Shown here piece after piece: positions 23,539 to 33,979 of a stretch of 64,000 bases of DNA. A program made the translations under genes and the position numbers. This stretch comes from Triangularia verruculosa (taxonomy: Eukaryota; Ascomycota; Sordariomycetes; Sordariales; Podosporaceae). How positions within the stretch are numbered: position 1 is the stretch's first letter; every line of letters starts with the position of its first letter. The stretch is from NCBI GenBank assembly GCA_033296885.1, contig MU863913.1, positions 124,001-188,000 on the forward strand. Reading direction: 5' to 3'. The notes under the pieces are model-generated. The model saw only the letters and a program-made list of their open reading frames with translations. It had not been told where the DNA came from and did no database searches.

Positions 23539-24363
23539 TCATGACCTTTGAAACATGCGCTTGTTGCGAACCATTTGTTCAAGCAAGCCCATCCCGGCCT
23601 TGACGCCATCAATGACAAACAGTTTTCTTCCGGCTTCTGCCCCACGTTCTTCTGTGGCAACCGACCTGATGATATCTTCCAGACCAGCCATACCCGCGCA
23701 ACCCATTACAACAGCCTGCGCGCCACGGTCCAGTAGTCTCTTTGTGGCTTCACACAGCTTCTGGCGAACCACGTCAGGATCAACACCACCATGGAAATCT
23801 CCAGCATTCAGTCCGGTGGTCTCAACACCGGCAAACCTGCTGTTGTTATGTTCGCTACCCACGAATGTGTGGACACCATCAGACAAATGCTTTTCCCAAA
23901 ACTTTCCCGTGGTGACGATGCCCCAGTTCTCTTGGTATGGGAGTAGTGAGAGGGATGTTACGATGCTCGCTTCAAAGATGCCTGTGACAACAACATGGGG
24001 CCAGTTCTCCTGAATCAGATGCACCAGGGGATGCACGGAGTAGCAAGCAACCAGAACAGCATCGTACTCGGTCAGGATGTTGGTTTCTTGGAGGTTGCGC
24101 AACACAACATCTGCACTCTGTTGCACATCATCACCATCATTGATGGATGCTGGAGACGCTGGTGGAGCCGTGTAGGTGTAGATTTCGGTGGACTGTTTTC
24201 TCTATTGTCAGAAACAGGGGCCAAGACAGTGCAAAGAATATGAACGTACAAGAGGCAGGTTCATGCCCCGGATCGCCTCTTCCACTCCGTGGCTCATGGA
24301 CGCAGAGGAGTTGGGGTTCAACACCAGGATTTTGGTGGTGCGTCTCACAAACGTGGTAGACAT
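23539..24363 (-). CDS. Asp/Glu/hydantoin racemase family protein (Dcg1-like)
   Basis: 255-aa enzyme of the aspartate/glutamate/hydantoin racemase fold. Exons are 24363..24250 and 24192..23539 (intron 57 nt, GTACGT..AACAG). The N-terminus reads KILVLNPNSSASMSHGVEEA, the usual start of the hydantoin racemase/Dcg1 group. The two catalytic cysteines are seen in VACYSVHPL and VMGCAGMAGL. Length matches yeast Dcg1 (about 244 aa), a nitrogen-repressed gene of the allantoin region, so a role in hydantoin or allantoin-type nitrogen metabolism is possible but not shown. The convergent neighbour is an MFS transporter with stops 145 bp apart. Confidence 0.86.
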
Positions 24364-24900
24364 GATGGCTGTGGTGTCGTCTTGTGTAGATATGTCGAAA
24401 GTGGTGCTAAAGTCCAGATGGATTTGTAGAATGAGAGCCCCGTCGATCACTAGTGGTTCTTGTTTGGTGCAATTTTCCACGGCATCAAGAAAAGCAATCT
24501 GCCTAGTCAACTACATCACCTGCAGACTGCAGCCAACGACGGAAGCCGCCGAGAATCGGTGCCTCTATCTAGGTAGCTAATTGATAGAGAAGGTGGTGCC
24601 AATGCGGGGTATCACGTGTGCCTCCTTATGGTCGACCCCTTGTCCTGTCATGGGCCAAGCCACACTCGGGGGAGCTGTGGGGCTCCCCTTTCCCTGCTGG
24701 CAGCAGTGCCAGCCTCACACCGCAGCCAGACACCTCCTGGCCAACCCCACCATTAACGTCTCCGCCGCGCAAGCAACCAAGCATCATCAACACCGACTTG
24801 ACCGACAGCTCCGTTGCGCATCCCGCCCAACCGCCCGGAAGGCACCCGCTACCATCGAGTTCGATTTCTCAGCCCATACACGGAACGCAGGAGAGTGAAC
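24364..24900. other. Divergent promoter region racemase / arp2
   Basis: 537 bp between two outward-facing start codons. It includes an open frame that extends the racemase upstream but without a family match. A CTATCTAGGTAGCTA copy of the dispersed motif is near 24565. Confidence 0.45.
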
Positions 24901-26274
24901 ATGGCGAACGAAGCTCCAATAGGTAAGCTCAATTCCAGAAACCGTGTACCTAGCTGCCAGTTCCTCGACGCCCAAACTAGGCAGCTCGACATAGCTATCG
25001 GCCGCGACCGCCCACTGACCACAATTTGTCTCTTTCTTTGCAGTTCTCGATGGCGGCACTGGCTTTCTCAAAGTCGGCTATGCCGCCCAGAATTTCCCCG
25101 AATTCCAATACCCGTCCATTGTCGGCCGGCCTATCCTGCGTACCGAGGAACAAGGAGGCAGCGACATGGTCATCAAGGACATCATGTGCGGTGACGAGGC
25201 CGCCGCTGCCCGCACCATGTTGCAAGTCTCATACCCAATGGAGAATGGCATTGTGAAGAAATGGGACGACATGCAGCATCTCTGGGATTACACCTTTTAC
25301 GAAAAGATGAAGGTCGATACCAGCGGCCGCAAGATCCTGCTCACCGAGCCTCCTTTGAACCCGTTGAGAAACAGGGAGCAAATGTGTCAGGTTATGTTTG
25401 AGCGTTACGATTTTGGGGGAGTATATGTCGCCATCCAGGCGGTTTTGGCGCTGTATGCCCAGGGTACGTAACCTCTTGAGTTCGCACTTGCAAGGCGACA
25501 CCGCAGACACGAGGAGACGGCTAACCAGCGAGGGGCGAAACAGGTCTCAGCTCAGGTGTAGTGGTTGATTCGGGCGACGGTGTCACGCATATCGTCCCCG
25601 TCTACGAGTCCGTCGTTCTCAACCATCTAACACGCCGCCTCGATGTTGCCGGTCGCGACGTTACCCGCAACCTGATTGCGCTGCTGACGCGCCGTGGTTA
25701 TGCCCTCAACCGTACCGCCGATTTCGAGACGGTACGCCAGATAAAGGAGAAGCTCTGCTATGTTTCATATGACCTCGAGCTGGACAAGCGGTTGAGCGAG
25801 GACACAACGGTCCTGGTGGAAAGCTACACACTCCCCGACGGACGTGTCATTCGTGTCGGGTCCGAGCGGTTCGAGGCTCCTGAATGCCTCTTCCAGCCGC
25901 ACCTCGTCGATTGCGACCAGCCAGGTATCTCCGAATTCTTGTTCAACACTATTCAAGCCGCCGACGTGGACGTCCGATCCTCTCTCTTCAAGGCCATCGT
26001 CTTGTCTGGCGGCAGCAGCATGTACCCTGGTCTTCCTTCGCGCCTGGAGAAGGAGCTGAAGCAACTTTGGCTCACAAGGGTGCTGCAAGGAAATCCGGAA
26101 CGGTTGAGCAAGTTCAAGGTCAGGATAGAAGATCCGCCGCGGAGAAGGCACATGGTATTTCTGGGTGGTGCAGTGCTGGCCAACATCATGGCCGACAAGG
26201 ACAGCATGTGGATTTCCAAGCAGGAGTGGGAGGAGCAAGGCACGAGAATTCTGGAGAAGCTTGGTCCGAGATAA
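24901..26274 (+). CDS. arp2: Actin-related protein 2 (Arp2/3 complex subunit)
   Basis: Arp2, the actin-like subunit that with Arp3 nucleates branched actin filaments at endocytic patches. Exons are 24901..24922, 25044..25463 and 25544..26274, giving 390 aa, the usual family length. The first exon codes for only seven residues plus one base, typical of fungal actin-fold genes. Phosphate-binding loops are visible as VLDGGTGFLKVGYA and VVDSGDGVTHIVPVYE. Other Arp2 landmarks are YPMENGIVKKWDDMQHLWDY, LLTEPPLNP, the QAVLALYAQ helix and KAIVLSGGSSMYPGLPSRLE. The C-terminus ends in GTRILEKLGPR. Introns are 121 and 80 nt. Identity is secure. Confidence 0.97.
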
Positions 26275-27041
26275 AGAAAGGGGGACACGGTCCGGCTGGT
26301 TTGTTGTGTATGGAGTAGCGAGCGTAATTTTTCTTTTTTTCTACAAGAGCATGGTGAATGAAAAGGATGCATTTCTCTCCAATGGATGGAATTTGCGTGA
26401 TGGGGTGACGCAAGGCGACACAGCTTATCGCCGTACCCCCCACTCACAACCGTTTGAAACGGCCAACTGATCACCTAACTACCCAACGTCTTCGGATTGT
26501 CACCCCTCAAATTATTGCATGGTGCTCCCGGCCATTTTGTTGGCGCCGGTAATGGGAACAGCTGAGCAGGCAAATCTCGCTACGAAACTCGGACGCCTCC
26601 CACCAAGGTCCTTTTGCCGGGCACATCACCAATTGGATGCAGCCTGCATCGCACGGTGGAGCGCAAACGCAGGTTGTGTCGGGTGGCATGTAAGTGTATT
26701 TTCATTTTCCTCTTTTGCCCGCTGGAGTCGGCTGCTTGGCTTGCTGACTGCTGACACTCCCGGTGGCCCCTGAAATTCAGGTGGAAATTCCCACTGCAGG
26801 ATCGCGGGAAGATCACCAGGGAAGTTGCTGTCTCGTCTCGTGTCGTCGGTCACAGGATTTCATCATGGGCTCCTCCTTGAAAAGGAGCGTGCAGGCCGAC
26901 CTTGAAGGCAGGTGCTGTCTCTTTCTTTTATTATTAGCGTCATCACATCTCGCCTCCCGTAAACGATATACGAACGCTCCTGATGGTTGAGCGGGCAGTG
27001 GACGAGAGAACTGGAGTCGGTGGCTATCCGACCCGTGAAGC

Positions 27042-27089
<48 letters not shown>

Positions 27090-27256
27090 CAGCTTCCTTC
27101 CCTGTTGCCTGTCAGATCCTAGACCAGGTATTCTTTTTGACATGGTCACTGCGCCAAAAATTAGTATTTTGGCATTTAATTATTTCGTTGTGCCCGCCTT
27201 CCAATCTCCATCGATGGACCAGATGTGAGATATTCTAGAGATCCAGGTTGCTTGCT
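26275..27256. other. Promoter and leader region of ssn3
   Basis: 982 bp between two plus-strand genes. The 3' part, just before the kinase start, carries a long CT repeat and is probably 5' UTR. No further gene is seen. Confidence 0.45.
27047..27082 (+). repeat. (CT)18 dinucleotide microsatellite
   Basis: An uninterrupted CT run of about 36 nt followed by GTCTCTCC. It is about 175 bp upstream of the ssn3 start codon. Pyrimidine tracts are common in fungal core promoters and leaders; this one is unusually long and probably length-polymorphic. Confidence 0.95.
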
Positions 27257-29103
27257 ATGGACAACCGATATACCCCACTGCAGAAGCCCCCAATACAGCG
27301 GCAGCACCAGCAGCAGCACCAGCAGCAACTGCAACAACAGCAACGGGAGTATCAACACCAGCAGCACCCCCAATATGGCCAACAAAGCGCTGTGGCCGGC
27401 GAGGTTTGTAGTGTTGCGAGGGCGGGAAGGACTGCTGTTGCTGCACGGCGCGTGGTAGTTGCCAAGACCAATGGCGCCGATCTCCCCAGGCCAGGTCTCA
27501 CATCACTGTCAGCCTCATCCTCATCTTCATCATCGTCAACCGCCGCCTTTATGCATCACCGCCCACACCATTATGCTCCTGCTGTCCCAAATCAACACAA
27601 CCCTTCTTTCGCAGCCGCCAGCGCTGGCGACCCCAGGTCAAATCATTTTGCCCACGCCATGAACCCAGCCCGAAATTTGAGAGCTGAAGTCAGCTTCCAA
27701 CAGCAACAGCAGCAGCGAACGTCATCCTGTCAGTTTTGATCCGCGCTGTGGACACAGCAGCTTGAAAACTAACACATCTCATCAATATAGACCCAGGTGA
27801 CCGCGGAGGACCCATCCAGTACCAGAGCAAAGTACGAGTGACGGACAAGTACAAAGTCATTGGCTTCATTTCCAGTGGTACATATGGCCGCGTCTACAAA
27901 GCTCATGGCCGGCAGGGCCAGCCCGGCGAATTCGCCATCAAGAAATTCAAGCCCGACAAGGAGGGCGAGCAGGTTACTTACACCGGCATTTCACAATCCG
28001 CCGTGAGAGAAATGGCTCTTTGCTCCGAACTCAACCACGCCAACGTCATCAAACTCATCGAAATCATCCTTGAAGACAAGTGCATCTTTATGGTTTTCGA
28101 GTATGCTGAGCATGATTTGCTCCAAATCATCCACCACCACACCCAGCAACCACGGCACCCGATCCCGCCGAATACTATCAAGAGCATCATGTTTCAGCTC
28201 CTCAACGGCTGCCAGTACCTGCACACCAACTGGGTCCTCCACCGCGATCTCAAGCCTGCCAACATTATGGTCACCTCCTCGGGCGAGGTCAAGATTGGCG
28301 ATCTCGGACTCGCCCGCTTATTTTACAAACCCCTCCACAGCTTGTTCTCGGGCGACAAAGTGGTGGTGACAATATGGTATCGCGCCCCAGAGCTGTTGTT
28401 AGGGAGCAGGCACTACACCCCAGCGATAGATATGTGGGCGGTGGGCTGCATCTTTGCCGAGCTGCTGTCGCTCCGTCCGATTTTTAAGGGCGAAGAGGCG
28501 AAGATGGACTCGAAGAAGACGGTGCCTTTTCAGCGAAACCAAATGCAAAAAATTGTCGACGTGATGGGCCTGCCTACCAAGGAGCGATGGCCGTTGCTGA
28601 CGAGCATGCCCGAGTACTCGCAGCTGCCATCACTGTCACCGCCATTAGGAGGCGGCCACGGTGGCCACCACGGACATCACGGATATGGCCACCACCACCA
28701 GTCTCACCATGGCCGGGGTGGTAACAGCGCCGCTGCGTCGGTGTCGCACCTGGAGAAATGGTACTACAACACTATCAACCAGCAGATTTCGTCGACGGCG
28801 ATCGCCAACGGGGCGAGCTCGCTATCCGTGCTCGGCGCGCACGGGTACAACTTGCTGGCCGGGCTGCTGGAGTATGATCCCGAAAAGAGGCTGACGGCGG
28901 CCGATGCGCTCCAGCACCCGTTCTTCGCCGAGAGCCCTGATCCCATCAGCGCAAACTGTTTTGCAGGGGTCAAGATGGAGTACCCTCACAGGAGGGTGAG
29001 CCAGGACGACAACGACATACGGACGGGGAGCCTGCCGGGCACCAAGAGGAGTGGATTGCCGGATGATTCACTGAGGCCGGGCAAGAGAGTGAAGGAGAAC
29101 TGA
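27257..29103 (+). CDS. ssn3: Cyclin-dependent kinase 8 / Ssn3 (Mediator kinase module)
   Basis: Catalytic subunit of the Mediator CDK8 module, which phosphorylates RNA polymerase II and transcription factors with cyclin C. Exons are 27257..27728 and 27791..29103 (intron 62 nt, GTCAGT..ATAG), giving 594 aa. Residues 1-157 are a Gln-rich, then Ser/His-rich, disordered head. The kinase domain starts at about residue 175: glycine loop ISSGTYGRV (184-192), catalytic Lys208 in FAIKKF, cyclin-binding helix SQSAVRE (225-231), HRD at 308-310 and DLG at 328-330. SQSAVRE matches the CDK8 group rather than the PSTAIRE of cell-cycle CDKs, and DLG replaces DFG, as expected for CDK8-type kinases. A Gly/His-rich insert of about 25 residues lies at about 443-467 in the C-lobe. 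Exon 1 has no in-frame stop, but an unseen extra intron there cannot be excluded. Confidence 0.93.
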
Positions 29104-29302
29104 TTTGAATAATGATGGTTGGACATGTCTGGAAAGGAGTCTGGAGTTGATGGTACCTTGACGTTTACCAGAGCATTGCATTCACGGCATTTACGTTTTA
29201 GCGATTTCAATGATATTCAGACCAATAAAGGCGTATGTTGATGTTGCATTCCATCCCCACCTTGTTGCCAGGCCCCCTTCAAAGTCGAGCGGACTCGGAT
29301 AG

Positions 29303-30716
29303 TCACGCACCATTCTTTGTCTCCTCCACCTCACAATACGCCTTGAACGTGACAAACTCGTCCTCGTCTCCGTCTGCCTCGCTCTCGAGCACACACTCGG
29401 CCGTTGCACCAACAAAATAGACATACCCCTCCTTGACCTCCTGGGCCGTTGGCCCAACGCTAATCTTTCCTTTCCCGCCCGTGCAGATGATGATGCTGGG
29501 TCCGTCCAATGGATCAAAGGTAGCCTTGGACCCATTGCCCCTCAACACTGTCCTCACCACACTGAACTCCTCGATAGGAGGATCATACAGCTTCGCTTCC
29601 GATCCCGAGCTGTATGCCGCCCTGTTGAGCGTGACATAGGGGTAATCGACAGGCTCCATCTTTTGCTCGTCGATGGGCGCGTAGTTGTACGTCAGCATGT
29701 CGACCAGGGTGTCGACGTCCTTGAACTTGGGGGTGAAGCCGGCGCGGACGACATTGTCGCTGGAGGCCATGCACTCGACGATGTCACCCGAGATGTAGGC
29801 GTGGATGTCGTCTGCCTGGAGGAAGAGCGCTTCGCCGGGGGAGAGGGTGACAAAGTTGAGGAAGAACATGACAAACAGTCCATAGTCGGAGCCGAACTGG
29901 CCGTGGAGGCGCGTGACAAGCTCTGACAAAACAGAGCCAGAGGTGGAGGAGACGCCGCCGGCGGCGAACTCGGCACCCTGGGAAGACGCAGCGCCGACGA
30001 GGGATTCTGTGGCAGTTGCGAGATCCTGCTCGGAAGAAGACAATAACGCGCCAAATACGGTCTGGAGGGCCTTCTTATTTTGGGCCTTGTCGTCGGGGTT
30101 CGCCTTGACGGTGTCGATGAAGCTCTGGGCCCTGTCTTCGCCAACCAGCTGGCGAAGGGCTGAGACGTGCTCGAGGAAGTGGGAGGTCTCTGCTAGTGGG
30201 CGGAAGCCACAGAACCCCTCGAAGGGAGTGATGGCAATGGTCATCTCAGGCTTGTGGTTGTCATCTGGGTAGTTCTTTGGATCACGGGCGTGGAGCTGCT
30301 CGGCAAGCTTCTTGTTAGGGTGTGCCTGGATCGAGAGAGCCTTGCGAATGGAGAGAATCTTGAGGAGGAAAGGGAGTTTGTTTTCATATTTGGACGCAAC
30401 GGTCGGGGCCAAGAGGGCTTGGTTGTCCTGGACAAGATCGAGCAGGGTGCGGCCGGTGCTTAGGTCTTTGGAGGGGTTCGACGGATGGGTGCCCATCCAG
30501 AGCTGTAGCAGGTCCAATGTTGTCAGCTATGCCATCTGTCACAGCCAAAGCTTCAAGCAAAAGTCCAAATACCTCTGCATAGGGCTTGTCATCTTGAATA
30601 GTGAACCCATCTGAAGGAGTAGCGGCTGCAAATCTGGCAGCAGCAGAGTCGGCACCCTTCTTCCCCCAGTCGTAGGAGTTGGCCCCGCACTGGAGGCGTA
30701 TCAAAGGGACTTGCAT
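29303..30716 (-). CDS. Mannose-6-phosphate isomerase (phosphomannose isomerase, type I)
   Basis: Zinc-dependent interconversion of fructose-6-phosphate and mannose-6-phosphate, feeding GDP-mannose for glycosylation and cell wall. Exons are 30716..30573 and 30502..29303 (intron 70 nt), giving 447 aa, normal for fungal type I enzymes. The start reads MQVPLIRLQCGANSYDWGKKG. Zinc ligands are visible: Gln107 and His109 in SIQAHPNK, Glu134 in HKPEMTIA and the His of LQADDIHAYISGDI. The catalytic-site stretch ECMASSDNVVRAGFTPKFKD is intact. Its 3' end faces ssn3 with 199 bp between stops. Confidence 0.95.
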
Positions 30717-31378
30717 CGCGGGCGACGGAGTCAGGACAGCAACGTTGGGACAAGGATGGACCGAGCTGATGCGCTTGAACTAGCGGTGGTGAGAAGCAAA
30801 GGACGGCCAAGCCAGAGACCTCAAACGTGCGTCAAGTTCAGATTAAGTTGGGTATTTATCGATGTACTCTCGAGGTGGGAGCTGCGTAGTTTCAGCCCCT
30901 CGTTTTACGTCACCAGAGACATTGCTTGGGATCCCCTGGCGAGGCCCGCTGAAGGAGTATGTAAACAGACTGTGCGGGGTTCTGTCTCCGTGTCAAGCCG
31001 CTCGTTCGTCTGACAGCTCCTTCACCGCCCAGTCGCGACGCCGATTCTGCCACTCGACATGGTCGCGACCTTGTCTTTGATCCGTTTATATCTTATCGCA
31101 TTCCACCATCTGCCATGTTTCTGCGCGGTTTTCCCACGCCCATCACGATTCCATGACCAATTCTTGATTTTTCTTGACTAATTAATCGTTCAAAATAATT
31201 ACGTACAAACGCTGCGCTTTCTGGCAAGCAGCAGGGAGCCGAAGCCAGCCATACAAACATGTATGTTTCGCCTTACATCTATCTATTCTGAACTATAGCT
31301 GACGGTGTTGCTGCTATAGAAACACGCCGAGGCGCATATATCACAGATCTCACAGCATACCCAGCCATTATCTTGATC
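30717..31378. other. Divergent promoter region PMI / sgf29
   Basis: 662 bp between outward-facing starts. It has an AT-rich patch near 31170-31200. No gene is seen. Confidence 0.45.
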
Positions 31379-32527
31379 ATGTCTTCACGAAACCGAAACT
31401 CGCGTGGGCCTAACCGGAACAGCGGCAGTACCCAGGGTGAGGAAGCCGCCATCTGGTCCAACATCAAAGAGGAACTGCGCACCATGATTGAAGGAGTGAA
31501 CAACAGCAATGATGAACTTAGAGGAATTATAGCCCAGGAAAAGTACATCACCAAATCCAAGTCATCCAAGGACGGCAGTTCGGTTGACATCGGCGCCGAG
31601 GAGGCCAAGCTGGATGCCCTGCTTCGGAGCAGCGTCAAAGGTGCCGACTTATCAAAGCAGCAAATTGACTCTCTCATCGAAACTGTCACCATCCTGCGAG
31701 CCTTGGTAAAGGCCAAGGAGGACGCCGAGGCTCAGTCTGCCGGCGCATCTAGTCTAAGTAGCAGAGAACGGCCGAGCGGGCTGCTCTCCGGTGGGGCAAG
31801 GTCTAGTTCAGCCAGAGGGATGGGTCAGAGAGAACGAGAGAGAGAACGCGAGAAGGAACGGGAGAGAGAAAGAGAGAGGGAAAAGGAGCGTGATAAAGAC
31901 CCATCATCGCTGTATGATTTTGATGGAGCTGGTGATTCACCCGTTCCCTCCCCGGCTGGAGGCCACACGCGGAAGCTCGGTGGAAGTGTTGGGGGAAGCG
32001 ACAGGTCTGCCAACCGGGACAGCGTTCCCCCACGGGGAGACCGTGACACGCCAGGCAAGGCCGACAGCGTACCGCCTGATGGAGGGATAGGATCTGGGTC
32101 GGCGCTGCAGCGATCACGCAACGTCTTCTCGCGACTACAGGACGTGGTGTTCAAGCCAAAGCCGGCCAACAATTCCGAGAGCACAGAGTGGATGCTGGGT
32201 AAGGTACAGCAAGTTCTCGGCGAAGGAAAATCACGACGGTACAAGGTACAGGATGCAGACCCGGACTTGCCCCCAGACCAGAGAGTCGAGTATCGCACCA
32301 GTGCAAGCAGTATGATCCCGCTCCCGCAGCCAGGAACCGACCTTCCCGAGCTGGAAAAAGGGAAGACGGTGCTGGCACTCTACCCCGACAGCACCATGTT
32401 CTACAAGGCCGAGGTCATGGGCGCAGAGGCGTCGACGGGAAAAGTGAGCTTGAGATTCGAGGGTGAAGAGAACGGAGTGACTTTGCAACTTGTGGATCGC
32501 CGGTTTGTGGTTGAATACCGGAGCTGA
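31379..32527 (+). CDS. sgf29: SAGA-associated factor 29 (Sgf29), tandem-Tudor H3K4me reader
   Basis: Subunit of the SAGA histone acetyltransferase complex that reads H3K4 methylation. Single exon, 382 aa. The N-terminal helical part (IWSNIKEELRTMIEGVNNSN and following) matches the Sgf29 coiled region. The middle (about 140-255) is disordered, with an Arg/Glu repeat (RERERERE-type, about 155-178) and Pro/Ser/Gly sequence. The C-terminal SGF29 domain holds two Tudor folds: VFKPKPANNSESTEWMLGKV, YKVQDADPD, then KGKTVLALYPDSTMFYKAEV and VSLRFEGEE, ending FVVEYRS. The aromatic Tyr/Phe residues that cage methyl-lysine fall in the ALYPDSTMFYKA segment. The ATG before SSRNRNSRG is used; no earlier ATG is in frame. 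Confidence 0.93.
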   Translation: MSSRNRNSRGPNRNSGSTQGEEAAIWSNIKEELRTMIEGVNNSNDELRGIIAQEKYITKSKSSKDGSSVDIGAEEAKLDALLRSSVKGADLSKQQIDSLIETVTILRALVKAKEDAEAQSAGASSLSSRERPSGLLSGGARSSSARGMGQREREREREKEREREREREKERDKDPSSLYDFDGAGDSPVPSPAGGHTRKLGGSVGGSDRSANRDSVPPRGDRDTPGKADSVPPDGGIGSGSALQRSRNVFSRLQDVVFKPKPANNSESTEWMLGKVQQVLGEGKSRRYKVQDADPDLPPDQRVEYRTSASSMIPLPQPGTDLPELEKGKTVLALYPDSTMFYKAEVMGAEASTGKVSLRFEGEENGVTLQLVDRRFVVEYRS

Positions 32528-33293
32528 CTGTAAAAGAGAGAGTGCATGATAGCTAGGCACAGTACTACATGAAGTTGACCGTTCGACGGCTCCACCTTCT
32601 TCGGCGTTGCAGCCGAGCGCACGGGCCGCCAGTGACTGCGGCCAGCACAGTGATTGGTTGGCCGTTTCAGGGGCCGTAAATTTTGGGCTGGACCTTTGGA
32701 CTCTGGGGCATCAAAGTTTCGAAGCTGCTGCAGGTGTTGCCTTCCCTGTCAGGGGATTGTGGGATTGTGTCGAGCCTCAGGCCAGTTGCCTCAGTGTCTT
32801 GATCTTCCAGCTGTTGCTTGCCATTGACTGATCTATCGAAAAGCCGTTGCCCCATAATAACATCGTTGCCTGGGTGTTTGTCGGCCATATCCGCCGTCGT
32901 TGCAACAGTGCTAACCATCCCTGGCCCCGATCTAACAGTAATTAATTTTCCCAATTTCCGCCTTCGCGATTCAGACCCGCCAGCACCGTATCGCCCATCA
33001 GCTCACCCTCGGCGAATCCCCTCGACCTGTCTCAACCTACCACCGGCCTCCTCTTCTGCTTTACTTGGTTCAGCGCTGCCCGTTTGCCTTCTCTCCCGTC
33101 GCGCAGCTCCCTCGTCCTGGGCGCGTCTCTTTGAACATCAACATCTCCGATTCCACCCATCAAGTCAACGCGACAGACAGATACCCACGCGACGTTGCCG
33201 CCCGATACCTTCGATTTCCACTGCCATATTTCCAATCAACACTGCTCCTCGCCCCACACAAGCGCGCACACAAGACAGAAGCACACAGCAAAC
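32528..33293. other. Promoter and 5' leader of arf6
   Basis: 766 bp between two plus-strand genes. The last 250 bp are C/T-rich and likely 5' UTR. No gene seen. Confidence 0.45.
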
Positions 33294-33979
33294 ATGGGCG
33301 CCGCCTTTTCCATGTCGAGCCTCTTTGGCAAACTGTTTGGGTCCAAGGAAGTGCGCATTCTCATGCTGGGTCTCGATGCCGCCGGCAAGACCACCATTCT
33401 CTACAAGCTCAAGCTCAACCAGACCATGACCACCATTCCAACCGTCGGCTTCAACGTTGAGACATTCACCTACAAAAACATCAAATTCAACATGTGGGAC
33501 GTCGGTGGCCAGGACAAGATTAGGCCATTGTGGAGGCATTACTACAGCGGTATGCCATGACAGACATCCGAAGAGACTGAAAACCACAAGCTGATGACAC
33601 GCAAATAGGAACGCAGGGCTTGGTGTTCGTGGTGGACTCGTCAGATCACGCTCGTATTGACGAGGCAAGGACAGAACTGCATCGCATCATCAATGATCGC
33701 GAAATGGCGGATTGCTTGCTGCTGGTGTTTGCCAACAAGCAAGATGTGGACGGTGGTATGTGTTGGCCGTTCTTGTTGCGCCTTGAAGAAGAAAAAAATA
33801 CTGACATGAGCAAAGCGATGAAACCAAACGAGGTCACCGAGAAGCTTCAACTTGCTAAACTCAAGGACAAGCTTTGGTTTGTGCAGCCTGCCATTGCCAT
33901 TGACGGAGAGGGCTTGACAGAGGGTTTCGGCTGGCTATCGGACAATATTAAGAAGATGCCCAAGTACGGCGGGAAATGA
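33294..33979 (+). CDS. arf6: ADP-ribosylation factor 6-type small GTPase (Arf6/ArfB/yeast Arf3 class)
   Basis: Myristoylated GTPase of the plasma membrane and endosomal system; ArfB-class proteins act in endocytosis and hyphal polarity. Exons are 33294..33549, 33609..33755 and 33816..33979, giving 188 aa. Gly2 is the myristoylation site. GTP motifs are intact: GLDAAGKT at 26-33, Thr50 in switch I (TIPTVGFNVET), WDVGGQ at 68-73 and NKQD at 128-131. RHYYSGTQGLVFVVDSSD and HRIINDREM mark it as Arf6 rather than Arf1. The N-terminal helix is a few residues longer than in human ARF6 (SMSSLFGKLFGSKE). Intron 2 (60 nt) keeps the frame open if retained; the spliced form restores NKQDVDGAMKP, which matches the family length. 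Confidence 0.95.

Noticed and set aside
33756..33815. Treating arf6 exons 2-3 as one continuous exon
   Set aside because: The extra 20 residues break the NKQD-xx-AMKP spacing that Arf6 proteins keep, and the segment has good GTATGT and AAAG splice ends. Splicing is the better model.
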